The position numbers and the translations under genes are program-made. A stretch of 64,000 nt of DNA, taken from the NCBI RefSeq assembly GCF_004005935.1, contig NZ_SACQ01000005.1:62001-126000 (forward strand), read 5' to 3'. This document shows positions 34,201-43,603 of this stretch, piece by piece. The notes beneath the pieces are model-generated. The model was not told where the DNA came from. It made no database searches and worked only from the letters and a program-made list of their open reading frames with translations. The first letter of the stretch is position 1. Every line of letters starts with the position of its first letter. Source of the DNA: Neptunomonas marina (GTDB lineage Bacteria; Pseudomonadota; Gammaproteobacteria; Pseudomonadales; Balneatricaceae).

Positions 34201-37200
34201 TCACGACTTACGGGTAGCGATCAGCTTGTTGATCATGGCTCTCAGTGCCGCTGGCTTAATAGGTTTGGTGAGCAGTTGAGCACCAAAGGTATCAACCTCC
34301 TCTTTTACTGCTTCTGTTCTATCTGCAGTAATCACAAGCGCAGGAACTTCTTGCTCCCAACACTCGTATAGCGCTTTTAATGCCATGATGCCGGTATCAG
34401 TTTCACCGAGATGGTAGTCGGCCAGCACAATATCTGGCGGTGGCGTTCCGTCTTGGTAATTTTCAAGAGCATCGCTGATTGATAGTGCGGTAGCGGTTTC
34501 ACAGCCCCAACCTTGTAGCAGTGCGCACATACCTTCGAGGATCTTGGGCTCGTTATCAATCACCAGTGCCCGGGTTCCATTAAGCGCTTTACTGCGAATC
34601 CAGCCACGCTGCTCAGGCTTAGCGCTAACCGCTTTTGTCTTATCGCCTAGCGGCACCTCTACGCTGAACACGGTACCCGTACCAACCCACGAGCGCACAT
34701 TGACGCGATGCCCCAGCATCTTGGCAATCCGTTCAGTAATCGCCAGTCCGAGGCCCAGCCCTTGTACTTGTGAGTGTTTTGGGTTATCTATGCGCCGGAA
34801 CTCCTCGAATACTTCAGCAAGGCGATCTTCTGGAATACCGACGCCGGTATCCCACACTTCGATACGAAGGGCGGAGTCTAGGCGTCTGCAGCCGAGCAGA
34901 ATACGTCCACCTTGGGTATAGCGCACAGCATTTGATAGGAAGTTTTGTAATATTCGGCGGAGTAGTTTTTGGTCAGAGACAACGTATTGTTCAGATTCTA
35001 CGTAACGGAATCCCAGCCCTTTCTCTTGAGCGAGCGCGGTGAACTCGGCGCTGAGGTTGGAGAATAGGTTGCTCAGTGCAAAGTGGCTGATAACTGGCTC
35101 AAGCGCCCCAGCATCGAGCTTGGAGATATCCAATATGGTGGTGATGAGCTCCTCTGCGGCCTTTAGAGAGCCGTCGAGATTTTCAACGAGCTGTTTTGTA
35201 TCTGGTGAGTCATGGCTTTGTTGAGCCAGTGCAGAAGTAAACAGCCGTGCAGCATTGAGTGGTTGGAGTAAATCGTGGCTCGCGGCTGCCAAAAAGCGTG
35301 TTTTACCGATATTGGCGGCATCTGCATCGCTTTTCGCTTGGCGCAGTTCATCCTCCATGAGGGCACGAATAGTGTTTTCTTTACGCAGCTCTTTATTCAC
35401 AACAGATAGTGCATGTGTGCGCTCTTTGACTCTGTGCTCCAGAGTCTCATTGGTGACTTGCAGTGCCACTTCAGCTTCCCGTCGCTCAGTAATGTCTTGA
35501 TAAAGCGTGAAATAGCCGAGTATTTCACCGAACTCACCAATATGCGGAATGTAGGTTACCTCGGCAAAGCGTTGAATATCGGGGTCTGTTGAGGGCAAGT
35601 CGGTCTCAAATTTTTGGCGCTTGCCTTGGAGTACCGCCTGTATATAAGGGCTGCGCTTAGTAAACTCTGCCTCGCTTAGCACTTTTTTGGCGTGCATTCC
35701 GACCACCTGATAGCGGCTCATGTTAAATGCATCTGCATAGGCTTTGTTGACGAATAAGTAGTGTTGTTCCGTGTCTAGGTAAGCGATCAACACCGGTACG
35801 TTGTCTGTGTAGATGCGGATATTTTGCTCGCTCTCTCGCAACGCTTCTTCGACTTGTTTGTGTTGCGTGATATCCATGTAGGTATTGATGTAGCCGCCAT
35901 TGGGCATGGGGTTGCCGCGCACTTCCAGAACACTGCCATCTGGGCGATAGCGCTCGTAACTGTGCTGCTTGGCTGAGCGAATGCTTTGCAGGCGTTTTTC
36001 TACCTGATCGTCTGGATTTCCGGGGCCGTATTCGCCTTTTAGTGCGTTGTAACGAAAGATCTCTTCAATCGAGCGGCCGACGCATATCAAACCGTCTGGA
36101 TAGTTGAACATCTCAACATAATTGCGATTCCAAGCGACGAGTCGCATCTGTTGGTCGACGACGCTGATGCCAAGGCCAATGTTCTCAATCGTGGACTGCA
36201 ATAAAGAGCGATTGAAGCGTAACGCTTGCGATGCTTCATCTACGATGGAGACAATATCGCCTATCTGCATCTCTTTACCTCTTATGGTGGATGCAAGGAC
36301 GATACGCGCCGATGAGGCGCCAATGACGCCTGCTAGTAGGCGTTCGGTAAAGGAGATAAGTTCGGGAGTTGCTTTTTCACCAGAAAGTGGTGGTTCTTCA
36401 TCGCGTTGAATGGCGTAGCCGGTGAAAGCATGTTGGGTTCTGCTTAGTCCGAGAAAGCGTTCTGTGAGCATTTGGAGGTCACCCACAGTCACAGTGCCTT
36501 GATGGCGAGAGGGTTCGTTCAAATTCTGGTTATAAACATCAACGAATGCGCTGGCTTGCAGCCGATCAACGAGTCTCTGGTTGGTGTATCGGGAGATAAG
36601 TACATACAGCACCACATTGGCCGACAAGCTCCACACAACGCCATGGGTCAGCGGGTCTAGCCCCGATAGGCCGAGCAAGGCTGTCGGGTTTAAGATACCA
36701 CTTGCGAATATACCCACCTTAAGGAAGGAGGGGTCGATGATTCCGCCATCGATCATTGTGGGAAGTACTAGCGTGTAGATCCACAAGAGAAAGCCGACCC
36801 ACATGCCCACGAGTACACCTTGGCGATTACCTTTTTTCCAAAAGATGCCGCCGATAATCGCGGGTACAAACTGAGCTGCCGCGACAAAAGCTAGCAAGCC
36901 AAACGAGGCTAGCGGACCTTGATTGCCCAGAATTCGATAGTAGAAGTAGGCCAGTAGCAGTAGCGTAATAATGGTAAAGCGACGAACTTTTAGTAGTAAG
37001 GCGCCAAGGTCATTCGTCTCGGCTAGACGCAAGCTACGAATGCGGAAGAGTAGCGGCATCACGATGTCATTACATACCATCGTTGAAAGCGTTAGGCTGG
37101 CCACGATAACCATGCTGGTCGCCGCAGATAAACCGCCAATAAACGCAAATGTAGCCAGCTTTTCAGAACCTGCGGCTAATGGCAGCATTAAAACGAACGT

Positions 37201-38133
37201 GTCGGCATCAATATCCACACCGGCAAAGTAAAGCGTACCGGCTGACGCGATAGGCAATACCAGTGCGCCCATCAGGATCATATAAAAAGGAAACACCCAG
37301 CGTGCTGTGCGTAAATTGGACAGTTTGGTGTTTTCCACAACAGTGACGTGGAACTGTCTTGGTAAACAGATAACAGCCATGCAGGCGAGCATGACCTCGA
37401 TGAGAAAGCTCCCCCCGAGGAAGTTATGGTATTTATTCTCGGTGTAAAGCTGTTGGATGGTGTGCTGCACGGCATCGTTGACGCCATCGAAAACCTCAGT
37501 TGACACGAATAGGCCAACGGCGAGAAATGCGCTGAGTTTTATGATCGATTCGAACGCAACAGCCAGCACCAAGCCTTCGTGGTGCTCTGTGGCGTCAATA
37601 TGTCGGGTACCAAAAAGGATAGCGAAGATCGCCATTAAAATAGCTACAAAAAGCGCAGTATCACTTCCCTTACTGAGTGCTTCTGTGGCCCCGGGAGCGA
37701 GTGCATTATAACTAATGGCAACCGCTTTGAGTTGCATCGCGATATAGGGAATCGTTCCCATAACCGCAATAACAGTAATCAGTACTGCGAGAGATTGGCT
37801 TTTCCCGTAACGAGATGAAACAAAGTCTGAAATACTCGTAATATTTTGCTGCTTGCTGATGAGTATTATTTTCTCAATCACTTGCCATGCAAAAATATAA
37901 ACAACGACCGGGCCGATATAGGTTGCTAAAAACTCCCAGCCGGAATTAGTGGCGCGCCCTACCGCACCATAAAAGGTCCAAGAAGAACAATATACAGCCA
38001 GAGAAAGAGAGTAGATAAAAGGGTTGTTAGCGTAGCTTCTGCCGCGGCTAGTTTTATCGCCGTAATAAGCAATGGCAAACAATAAGCCAACGTAAAGAAG
38101 CGATATGAGGATGACTGACCAGCCCGACAACAT
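34201..38133 (-). CDS. crbS: Transporter-linked hybrid histidine kinase, CrbS-like
   Basis: A very large 1310-residue fusion. Residues 1-510 form a sodium:solute symporter (SLC5) domain with about 13 membrane spans. A linker of STAC type (about 560-650) follows, then two PAS domains (about 650-900) and HisKA with His953 in AAASHDLLQPL. The HATPase domain has FLSNAVRYTQGG and GLGLGLAITERI boxes, and a C-terminal receiver has Asp1239 in VLADYHLGETDTG. Such kinases (CrbS, MxtR) work with a LuxR-type regulator to turn on acetate use. The neighbouring acs, crbR-like and symporter genes support this role. Whether the transporter domain still moves a solute is unknown. Confidence 0.85.
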   Translation of the reverse strand: MLSGWSVILISLLYVGLLFAIAYYGDKTSRGRSYANNPFIYSLSLAVYCSSWTFYGAVGRATNSGWEFLATYIGPVVVYIFAWQVIEKIILISKQQNITSISDFVSSRYGKSQSLAVLITVIAVMGTIPYIAMQLKAVAISYNALAPGATEALSKGSDTALFVAILMAIFAILFGTRHIDATEHHEGLVLAVAFESIIKLSAFLAVGLFVSTEVFDGVNDAVQHTIQQLYTENKYHNFLGGSFLIEVMLACMAVICLPRQFHVTVVENTKLSNLRTARWVFPFYMILMGALVLPIASAGTLYFAGVDIDADTFVLMLPLAAGSEKLATFAFIGGLSAATSMVIVASLTLSTMVCNDIVMPLLFRIRSLRLAETNDLGALLLKVRRFTIITLLLLAYFYYRILGNQGPLASFGLLAFVAAAQFVPAIIGGIFWKKGNRQGVLVGMWVGFLLWIYTLVLPTMIDGGIIDPSFLKVGIFASGILNPTALLGLSGLDPLTHGVVWSLSANVVLYVLISRYTNQRLVDRLQASAFVDVYNQNLNEPSRHQGTVTVGDLQMLTERFLGLSRTQHAFTGYAIQRDEEPPLSGEKATPELISFTERLLAGVIGASSARIVLASTIRGKEMQIGDIVSIVDEASQALRFNRSLLQSTIENIGLGISVVDQQMRLVAWNRNYVEMFNYPDGLICVGRSIEEIFRYNALKGEYGPGNPDDQVEKRLQSIRSAKQHSYERYRPDGSVLEVRGNPMPNGGYINTYMDITQHKQVEEALRESEQNIRIYTDNVPVLIAYLDTEQHYLFVNKAYADAFNMSRYQVVGMHAKKVLSEAEFTKRSPYIQAVLQGKRQKFETDLPSTDPDIQRFAEVTYIPHIGEFGEILGYFTLYQDITERREAEVALQVTNETLEHRVKERTHALSVVNKELRKENTIRALMEDELRQAKSDADAANIGKTRFLAAASHDLLQPLNAARLFTSALAQQSHDSPDTKQLVENLDGSLKAAEELITTILDISKLDAGALEPVISHFALSNLFSNLSAEFTALAQEKGLGFRYVESEQYVVSDQKLLRRILQNFLSNAVRYTQGGRILLGCRRLDSALRIEVWDTGVGIPEDRLAEVFEEFRRIDNPKHSQVQGLGLGLAITERIAKMLGHRVNVRSWVGTGTVFSVEVPLGDKTKAVSAKPEQRGWIRSKALNGTRALVIDNEPKILEGMCALLQGWGCETATALSISDALENYQDGTPPPDIVLADYHLGETDTGIMALKALYECWEQEVPALVITADRTEAVKEEVDTFGAQLLTKPIKPAALRAMINKLIATRKS

Positions 38134-38415
38134 AAGGGTAAACCTTTATTTTAATTTGAGTGACTTAAATATTAGTTTACCTCAACCAATAAGCGAGCCG
38201 AATCGTTTCTTATACCTTTGTATAAACTGTTGTTCGATAAGGACTTTAGCGCTTGCTGCTTTAGCCCTTTACTATTGCGTGCTGCGTGGGATTAGGGGTT
38301 AAAAATGCGATGGTTGTACCGACTAAAGTCGGGGCTTTGTTTGCAGAAAGTCTTTGATAGATTCAGCTTGTCTACTTAATCACAATTCCGATAAAAAAAA
38401 TTAAGGGAAAGTGCC
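38134..38415. other. Divergent control region, crbS and symporter operon
   Basis: No gene is visible in these 282 bp between the divergent crbS and DUF4212 genes. A short palindrome CCGACT-AA-AGTCGG lies at 38319-38332, about 85 bp upstream of the DUF4212 start, and could be a regulator site. AAGGGAAA is 8 nt before the ATG at 38416. Confidence 0.5.
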
Positions 38416-38676
38416 ATGTCAATTAGTAGTGAAAACGCAAAAGCCTATTGGGGCGAAAATTTGCGCATTATCGTAACTTACCTCGCTATCTGGTTTGTAG
38501 TGTCTTACGGCTGTGGGATTCTATTTGTCGACCAGCTTGATCAGATCCAGTTCTTTGGTTTTCCATTGGGCTTCTGGTTTGGGCAGCAGGGTTCAATCTT
38601 TGTCTTCGTTGGTTTGATCTGGGCATATGTGTTCAGCATGAACAAACTTGACGAAAAATATGACGTTCACGAATAA
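38416..38676 (+). CDS. DUF4212 small symporter subunit
   Basis: The 86-residue membrane protein has two predicted spans (IVTYLAIWFVVSYGCGILFV and GSIFVFVGLIWAYVFSMN) and the YWGENLRI start typical of DUF4212. Proteins of this family are always found just upstream of a particular class of sodium:solute symporters and are thought to be their small subunit. Here that symporter begins 29 nt downstream. Confidence 0.9.
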   Translation: MSISSENAKAYWGENLRIIVTYLAIWFVVSYGCGILFVDQLDQIQFFGFPLGFWFGQQGSIFVFVGLIWAYVFSMNKLDEKYDVHE

Positions 38677-38705
38677 ATATAATAACTTTTAAGGACGGCG
38701 CTAAT

Positions 38706-40520
38706 ATGAGTGTTGATATGTTATCTTACCTATTTATCGGGGGCTCTTTCCTCCTTTATATAGGTATCGCTGTTTGGGCTCGTGCGGGCTCGACAAAAGA
38801 GTTCTATGTAGCAGGCGGTGGTGTACCACCAATCGCAAACGGTATGGCGACAGCCGCTGACTGGATGTCTGCCGCTTCGTTTATCTCTCTAGCAGGTTTG
38901 ATCTCTTTCATTGGTCGTGATGGTTCAGCTTACTTGATGGGTTGGACAGGTGGTTACGTTCTGTTGGCGTTGCTACTAGCGCCTTATCTACGTAAGTTCG
39001 GTAAGTTCACTGTGCCTGACTTCGTAGGTGACCGTTACTACTCCAACACTGCTCGTACAATTGCAGTTATCTGTACGATTGTTATCTCCTTCACTTATGT
39101 TGCGGGACAGATGCGTGGTGTAGGTATCGTATTCTCTCGCTACCTCCATGTTGATATCAACACGGGTGTTGTTGTGGGTATGGCCATCGTATTCTTCTAC
39201 GCGGTGTTGGGTGGTATGAAAGGTATCACTTATACACAGGTAGCTCAGTACTGTGTTCTTATCCTTGCTTTCACTGTTCCTGCATTCTTCTTGTCTGCTC
39301 AGGTAACAGGTCACTTCCTGCCGCAAATCGGCTTGGGTGCAACACTGGAAAGCGGCCAATCTGTACTTGCGACGTTGGACCAGTTGTCAACTGACTTAGG
39401 TTTTGCGCAGTACACAGCAGGTAAGAAGTCGACGATTGATATCTTCTTCCTGACCGTCGCGCTGATGTGCGGTACAGCAGGCCTTCCTCACGTAATCGTA
39501 CGTTTCTTCACGGTACCGCGTGTTAAAGATGCACGTACATCTGCAGGTTACGCGCTTATCTTTATCGCTCTGCTTTACACTGCTGTGCCTGGTGTTGCTG
39601 GTTTCGGTCGTGTAAACCTGATCCAAACACTTAATGGTGCTGACAACGCTGGTACAGCATACGCTGATCTAGGCGAAGACCACTGGTTCAAGAACTGGGA
39701 AAATGCGGGTCTTCTGGCATGGAATGACCGTAACGGCGATGGCAAAATCCAGTACGCTGCTGGTGCTGCATTCGACGGTAAAGGTGGTAAGCCTGCGCTG
39801 ACTGAAGAGCGTGGTGAGTTTGGTCAGCGTGTTGCAAGCAACGCAAAAGCGGGTGCTGATTTTGACGCTGCGAAACAGCCGTTTGCTAACGAAGTATACG
39901 TAGACCGTGACATCATGGTTCTGGCTAACCCAGATATCGCTCAGTTGCCTGCTTGGGTGGTGGCGCTGGTTGCAGCCGGTGCTGTAGCTGCCGCTCTTTC
40001 GACTGCTGCGGGTCTTCTGTTGGTAATTTCAACAGCCATCTCGCATGACTTGATGAAGAAGACAATCAATCCGAACATCACCGATAAGCAAGAGCTCATG
40101 TACGCTCGTCTTGCTGCGATTGTTGCAATCTGTATCGCGGGTTACTTCGGTATTAATCCGCCGGGCTTCGTGGCTCAAGTAGTCGCGCTAGCATTCGGTA
40201 TCGCATGTGCATCGGTATTCCCGACAATCATGCTAGGTATCTTCTACAAGCGCATGAACACGCAAGGTGCAATCGCAGGTATGCTGGTTGGTTTGATCTC
40301 AACTGTCGCTTACATGTGGTACTTCGTATGGGGTGGTGGTACAGCAGACGAATACTTCTTGGGTATCTCTCCAGGTGGTTTCGGTACTGTTGGTATGATC
40401 TTGCACTTCATCGTAGCGATCGTTGTAGCGGGCATGACGCCTCCACCACCACAAGAGATTCAGGATATCGTAGAAGACCTACGTATCCCTCGTGGTGCGG
40501 GTGAAGCTCACGCTCACTAA
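38706..40520 (+). CDS. Sodium:solute symporter, VC_2705-type, probable acetate uptake
   Basis: The 604-residue SLC5-family transporter has about 13 membrane spans, with GGGVPPIANGMATAADWMSAASF near the N-terminus and AALSTAAGLLLVISTAISHDL later. Members paired with DUF4212 form the VC_2705 subfamily. They are related to the acetate permease ActP and occur with CrbRS/acs genes, so acetate or a similar small organic acid is the likely substrate. A polar loop (about 310-400) contains DRNGDGKI starting at Asp341, like the first part of an EF-hand loop. Confidence 0.85.
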   Translation: MSVDMLSYLFIGGSFLLYIGIAVWARAGSTKEFYVAGGGVPPIANGMATAADWMSAASFISLAGLISFIGRDGSAYLMGWTGGYVLLALLLAPYLRKFGKFTVPDFVGDRYYSNTARTIAVICTIVISFTYVAGQMRGVGIVFSRYLHVDINTGVVVGMAIVFFYAVLGGMKGITYTQVAQYCVLILAFTVPAFFLSAQVTGHFLPQIGLGATLESGQSVLATLDQLSTDLGFAQYTAGKKSTIDIFFLTVALMCGTAGLPHVIVRFFTVPRVKDARTSAGYALIFIALLYTAVPGVAGFGRVNLIQTLNGADNAGTAYADLGEDHWFKNWENAGLLAWNDRNGDGKIQYAAGAAFDGKGGKPALTEERGEFGQRVASNAKAGADFDAAKQPFANEVYVDRDIMVLANPDIAQLPAWVVALVAAGAVAAALSTAAGLLLVISTAISHDLMKKTINPNITDKQELMYARLAAIVAICIAGYFGINPPGFVAQVVALAFGIACASVFPTIMLGIFYKRMNTQGAIAGMLVGLISTVAYMWYFVWGGGTADEYFLGISPGGFGTVGMILHFIVAIVVAGMTPPPPQEIQDIVEDLRIPRGAGEAHAH

Positions 40521-40541
40521 GATATATCTATCTTGATAGTA

Positions 40542-40575
40542 AAAGGGCATACCAAACATGGTGTGCCCTTTTTGT
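40542..40575 (+). terminator. Rho-independent terminator after symporter gene
   Basis: A 13-bp stem (AAAGGGCATACCA with TGGTGTGCCCTTT, one wobble) with an AACA loop and a T-run. Confidence 0.92.
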
Positions 40576-40595
40576 TTGTATAAGGAGATTCACGT

Positions 40596-42428
40596 ATGCC
40601 TTCTTCATTTAATATGAACAATTTGCCGTTTAGCCTTCTTACTGAGGAAGAGCAGAACATGCTGCGGCAAAACCTTGATATTGGCTACTTCCAAAAGGGA
40701 GAGGTGCTGATGGCGGCCGGCTCTGTGCCAGAAGGGGTGTATGTAATTTACAAGGGCCTCGTTTCTGAAAGTGAGGCGGTAGATGGTGAAGATGATGGCC
40801 AAGAGCATGTCTTCGTGCAGTACCAAGAAGAGGATTACTTCGGTGGATGGTCCGCTATTAAAGGTAAAGCGATCCATGACTTTACCGCTGTAGAGGAGAC
40901 CATTTGCCACATTATTCCGACCAAAACTGTTCTGGATCTTGTAGCAACAAATTCCCTTTTTGCTGACTACTTTACGCAAAATTTAGCGGCGAAAGCGGAA
41001 ATCATGGAACAACACAGCGAAGACCAAGATATGGCTGAGTTTATGCTCGCTAGGGTCTGTGAAGGTGTTATTCGAGAGCCCCTTATTGTCGTTGAAGGGA
41101 CATCTGTGGCAGAGACTACCAAGATGATGCGCGAGAAACATGTTGACTGTGTCTTGGTAAAGCGTGGTTCGCGCTACGGCATGGTGACAGGTACAGACCT
41201 GTTGGATGCTGTGGTTATCAACTCACTGCCCCTAGATGCTGATGTGGCTGAGATTGCCTCGTACCGTTTGATATCAATCGATCCGGATGATTACCTGTTT
41301 AACGCTCTTATCATGATGACGCAGCAGAAAATCGAGCGAATCGTGGTTATCAAGAGTCAAGAGTTGGTCGGTATTGTCGAGTTGACAGATGTGTTGAGCT
41401 TCTTCTCCAGCCATTCACATGTCATTGGCCTACGTATTGAGCGAGCTAAGTCTGTTGAGGGATTGCATCAAGCAGCACAAGGTTTAAACAAGCTGATCAA
41501 GTCGCTGGTGTCACATGGCGTAAAAACGCGTTTTGCGATGGATCTACTCGCGGCGATGAATGGTCGTATTATGGCCAAGCTATTTGATTTGATGGTGCCC
41601 CCCGATATTCAGCCTCATGTGTGCTTGATCGTGATGGGGTCTGAGGGGCGCGGTGAGCAGATCATGAAGACAGATCAGGATAATGCGCTGATCTATCGTG
41701 ATGGCTTAGCTTGGCCAGAAATGCATGAAGTGATGCAGCGCTTCAGTAAGCAGCTTATAGAGTTTGGTTATCCGAAGTGTCCGGGGGATATCATGGTATC
41801 AAATCCTGAATGGGTAAATTCATTGGGGGATTGGACGCAAAAACTTTCGGATTGGTCATCAAGCTGGGAAGAGCAGGATCAAATGAACCTTGCGATTGCT
41901 GTTGATGCTAAGCCTGTTGCAGGTAACCCAGCACTCTTTAAAGCGGGGCGTAACTGGTTCTTTAAGTCTTTAAAAAATAACGACCTGTTTTTCTCTCACT
42001 TCGCGAAAGTTGCATTGGACTTCGATACGCCGCTGACTTTCTTCGGCAACCTAAAAGACAAAGGTCAATTAGATGTGAAGAAAGGTGGTATTTTTCCGAT
42101 TGTTCATGGTGTAAGAACGATCGCGCTGGAGCATCGTATATTGGCTACAAACACCTTTAAGCGTCTTGAAGCGTTAGCGGAAGCAGGCGTTATCGAAGAG
42201 CGCCATGCGAAGGACTTAACCGAAGCCTTAGGCCTGTTCATCCAACTGCGTTTGCGCCAGCAAATTAAACGCGCTGATGAGCAGGAAGCGGGTGTTGATC
42301 TAACGCCTAATACCCTCGACCTGCAATCATTGAATAAGATGGAGCGTGACCTTTTACGGGATGCGTTCCATATCGTTAAAGGCTTTAAGAAGCATCTTGA
42401 GTTGAAATACCACTTAGGGGGCAGGTAA
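40596..42428 (+). CDS. cNMP-binding/CBS/DUF294 nucleotidyltransferase-like protein
   Basis: The 610-residue cytosolic protein has a cyclic-nucleotide-binding-like domain (about 10-130), a CBS pair (about 160-275) and a DUF294 nucleotidyltransferase domain. The last has GSEGRGEQ (348-355) and T-D-Q-D (359-362), the metal-binding Asp pattern of protein-PII uridylyltransferase-like enzymes. A DUF294 C-terminal helical domain (about 470-605) follows. The real substrate is unknown. AAGGAG is 7 nt before the start. In pseudomonads, as I recall, similar proteins lie beside the acetate permease gene, as here. It overlaps the exonuclease start by one base. Confidence 0.85.
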   Translation: MPSSFNMNNLPFSLLTEEEQNMLRQNLDIGYFQKGEVLMAAGSVPEGVYVIYKGLVSESEAVDGEDDGQEHVFVQYQEEDYFGGWSAIKGKAIHDFTAVEETICHIIPTKTVLDLVATNSLFADYFTQNLAAKAEIMEQHSEDQDMAEFMLARVCEGVIREPLIVVEGTSVAETTKMMREKHVDCVLVKRGSRYGMVTGTDLLDAVVINSLPLDADVAEIASYRLISIDPDDYLFNALIMMTQQKIERIVVIKSQELVGIVELTDVLSFFSSHSHVIGLRIERAKSVEGLHQAAQGLNKLIKSLVSHGVKTRFAMDLLAAMNGRIMAKLFDLMVPPDIQPHVCLIVMGSEGRGEQIMKTDQDNALIYRDGLAWPEMHEVMQRFSKQLIEFGYPKCPGDIMVSNPEWVNSLGDWTQKLSDWSSSWEEQDQMNLAIAVDAKPVAGNPALFKAGRNWFFKSLKNNDLFFSHFAKVALDFDTPLTFFGNLKDKGQLDVKKGGIFPIVHGVRTIALEHRILATNTFKRLEALAEAGVIEERHAKDLTEALGLFIQLRLRQQIKRADEQEAGVDLTPNTLDLQSLNKMERDLLRDAFHIVKGFKKHLELKYHLGGR

Positions 42429-43057
42429 TGATAATTCCTCGCACAATAAGAAGAATGAAAGAGAAGTTAGAGCATAAGACTGGACCTTATGCTCATCTTT
42501 TCGAGCCGTATCAAGGGGATGAAGTGGTTTCTCTTGATTGTGAAACGACTGGCTTGGATGTAAAAAACGCCGATATTATTTCGATCGGCGCGGTACGGGT
42601 TAAAGGTAATAAAGTGCTTACGAGTGAGCGCTTGGATATCAAGTTGAAACCACCTAAAACCCTTACGGGTGAGTCAATTAAAGTCCATAAGATACGAGCT
42701 CAAGACCTAGCCGACGGTATAGAGCTAGAGGAAGCGCTGAACCAGGTGTTGGACTTTGTAGGGAATCGGCCGATTCTGGGCTATTACGTTAATTATGATA
42801 TCCGCATGCTGGATAAATTTATCCGCCCGCGCTACGGATTCGGTTTACCTTCCAAGGCAATCGAGCTATCGCATGTTTACCATGACATTATCAAGTGGCG
42901 CTCGGTTGGCGGTAATATTGATCTACGTTTCGACACAATCTCGAAACACTTAGATATCCCCATGTTAGAGCGTCATACTGCATTAGGAGATGCGATTACG
43001 GTCGCGCTGATGTATGTGCGCTTGAAGTATGGAGATCCACCTGAGGTATCTTGTTAG
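42428..43057 (+). CDS. DEDD-family 3'-5' exonuclease (DnaQ-like)
   Basis: The 209-residue protein has all DnaQ-type exonuclease motifs: ExoI SLDCETTGLD (Asp37, Glu39), ExoII LGYYVNYDIRMLDKF, and ExoIII with ERHTALGDA (the DEDDh form). It most resembles polymerase-III-epsilon-like stand-alone exonucleases. The start codon overlaps the stop of the cNMP/CBS protein (TAATG), so the two are translationally coupled. A terminator overlapping the fliE promoter follows it. Confidence 0.88.
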   Translation: MIIPRTIRRMKEKLEHKTGPYAHLFEPYQGDEVVSLDCETTGLDVKNADIISIGAVRVKGNKVLTSERLDIKLKPPKTLTGESIKVHKIRAQDLADGIELEEALNQVLDFVGNRPILGYYVNYDIRMLDKFIRPRYGFGLPSKAIELSHVYHDIIKWRSVGGNIDLRFDTISKHLDIPMLERHTALGDAITVALMYVRLKYGDPPEVSC

Positions 43058-43065
43058 TCGGTTTA

Positions 43066-43093
43066 GAAAGGCGAGCTTTTGGCTCGCTTTTTG
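43066..43093 (+). terminator. Terminator after exonuclease, overlapping fliE promoter
   Basis: Stem GCGAGC/GCTCGC extended by G-U and A-T pairs, loop TTTTG, then TTTTT. The downstream arm forms part of the sigma-54 -24 region. Confidence 0.8.
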
Positions 43094-43095
43094 CT
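43080..43095 (+). promoter_or_regulatory. Sigma-54 promoter of fliEFGHIJ
   Basis: TGGCTCG-N4-TTGCT has correct GG-N10-GC spacing. The leader to fliE is long (about 120 nt) and contains a FleQ-like box. Confidence 0.8.
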
Positions 43096-43133
43096 TTCTA
43101 TATAGGTGCGAAAGATAAAACGCCGCTCTTACC

Positions 43134-43147
43134 GCCATAATAATGAC
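43134..43147. promoter_or_regulatory. Candidate FleQ box in fliE leader
   Basis: GCCA-N6-TGAC with an AT-only centre; 7 of 8 arm bases match the GTCA/TGAC form at fleQ. It is 40 bp downstream of the -12 element. FleQ is known to bind downstream of start sites in Pseudomonas. Confidence 0.4.
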
Positions 43148-43225
43148 GATAAAGGTTTTTCTGACGCTTGTTTACAAAGTAAAGTTACTTATAATGCCAA
43201 TAAACCGACGATTCTTGGGTTAGCT

Positions 43226-43576
43226 ATGATCGAACGTGCTGATATCAATAGTGTTCTTATGCAGATGCGTGCAATGAAAGCAGATGCACAGCAAGGTGTT
43301 ATGGATGTCAATAAATTGACTCCTAATATGGCGCCTCAGCCTGTAGAAAAGACGGAAGGGTTTGGCACGCTTTTAAAGACCGCGGTGGATAAGGTCCACG
43401 AAACGCAACAGACGGCATCGCGTATGGCGACCGCATATGAGCAAGGTGATCCTAGCGTTGAGCTTACACAGGTTATGGTTCAATTGCAGAAAGCATCGGT
43501 CTCTTTCGAGGCTATGACCCAGGTTCGCAATCGTTTGGTTACAGCGTACGAAGACATCATGAAAATGCCTGTTTAA
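43226..43576 (+). CDS. fliE: Flagellar hook-basal body protein FliE
   Basis: FliE connects the MS ring to the rod. The start is placed at the ATG at 43226 (MIERADINS), giving 116 residues, near the usual 105-115; the longer frame from 43106 runs through the leader. The conserved C-terminal segment is present (AYEQGDPSVELTQVMVQLQKASVSFEAMTQVRNRLVTAYEDIMKMPV). It is the first gene of fliEFGHIJ. Confidence 0.94.
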   Translation: MIERADINSVLMQMRAMKADAQQGVMDVNKLTPNMAPQPVEKTEGFGTLLKTAVDKVHETQQTASRMATAYEQGDPSVELTQVMVQLQKASVSFEAMTQVRNRLVTAYEDIMKMPV

Positions 43577-43603
43577 GGCTGATAAGAATTAAAAACAGCA
43601 GCT

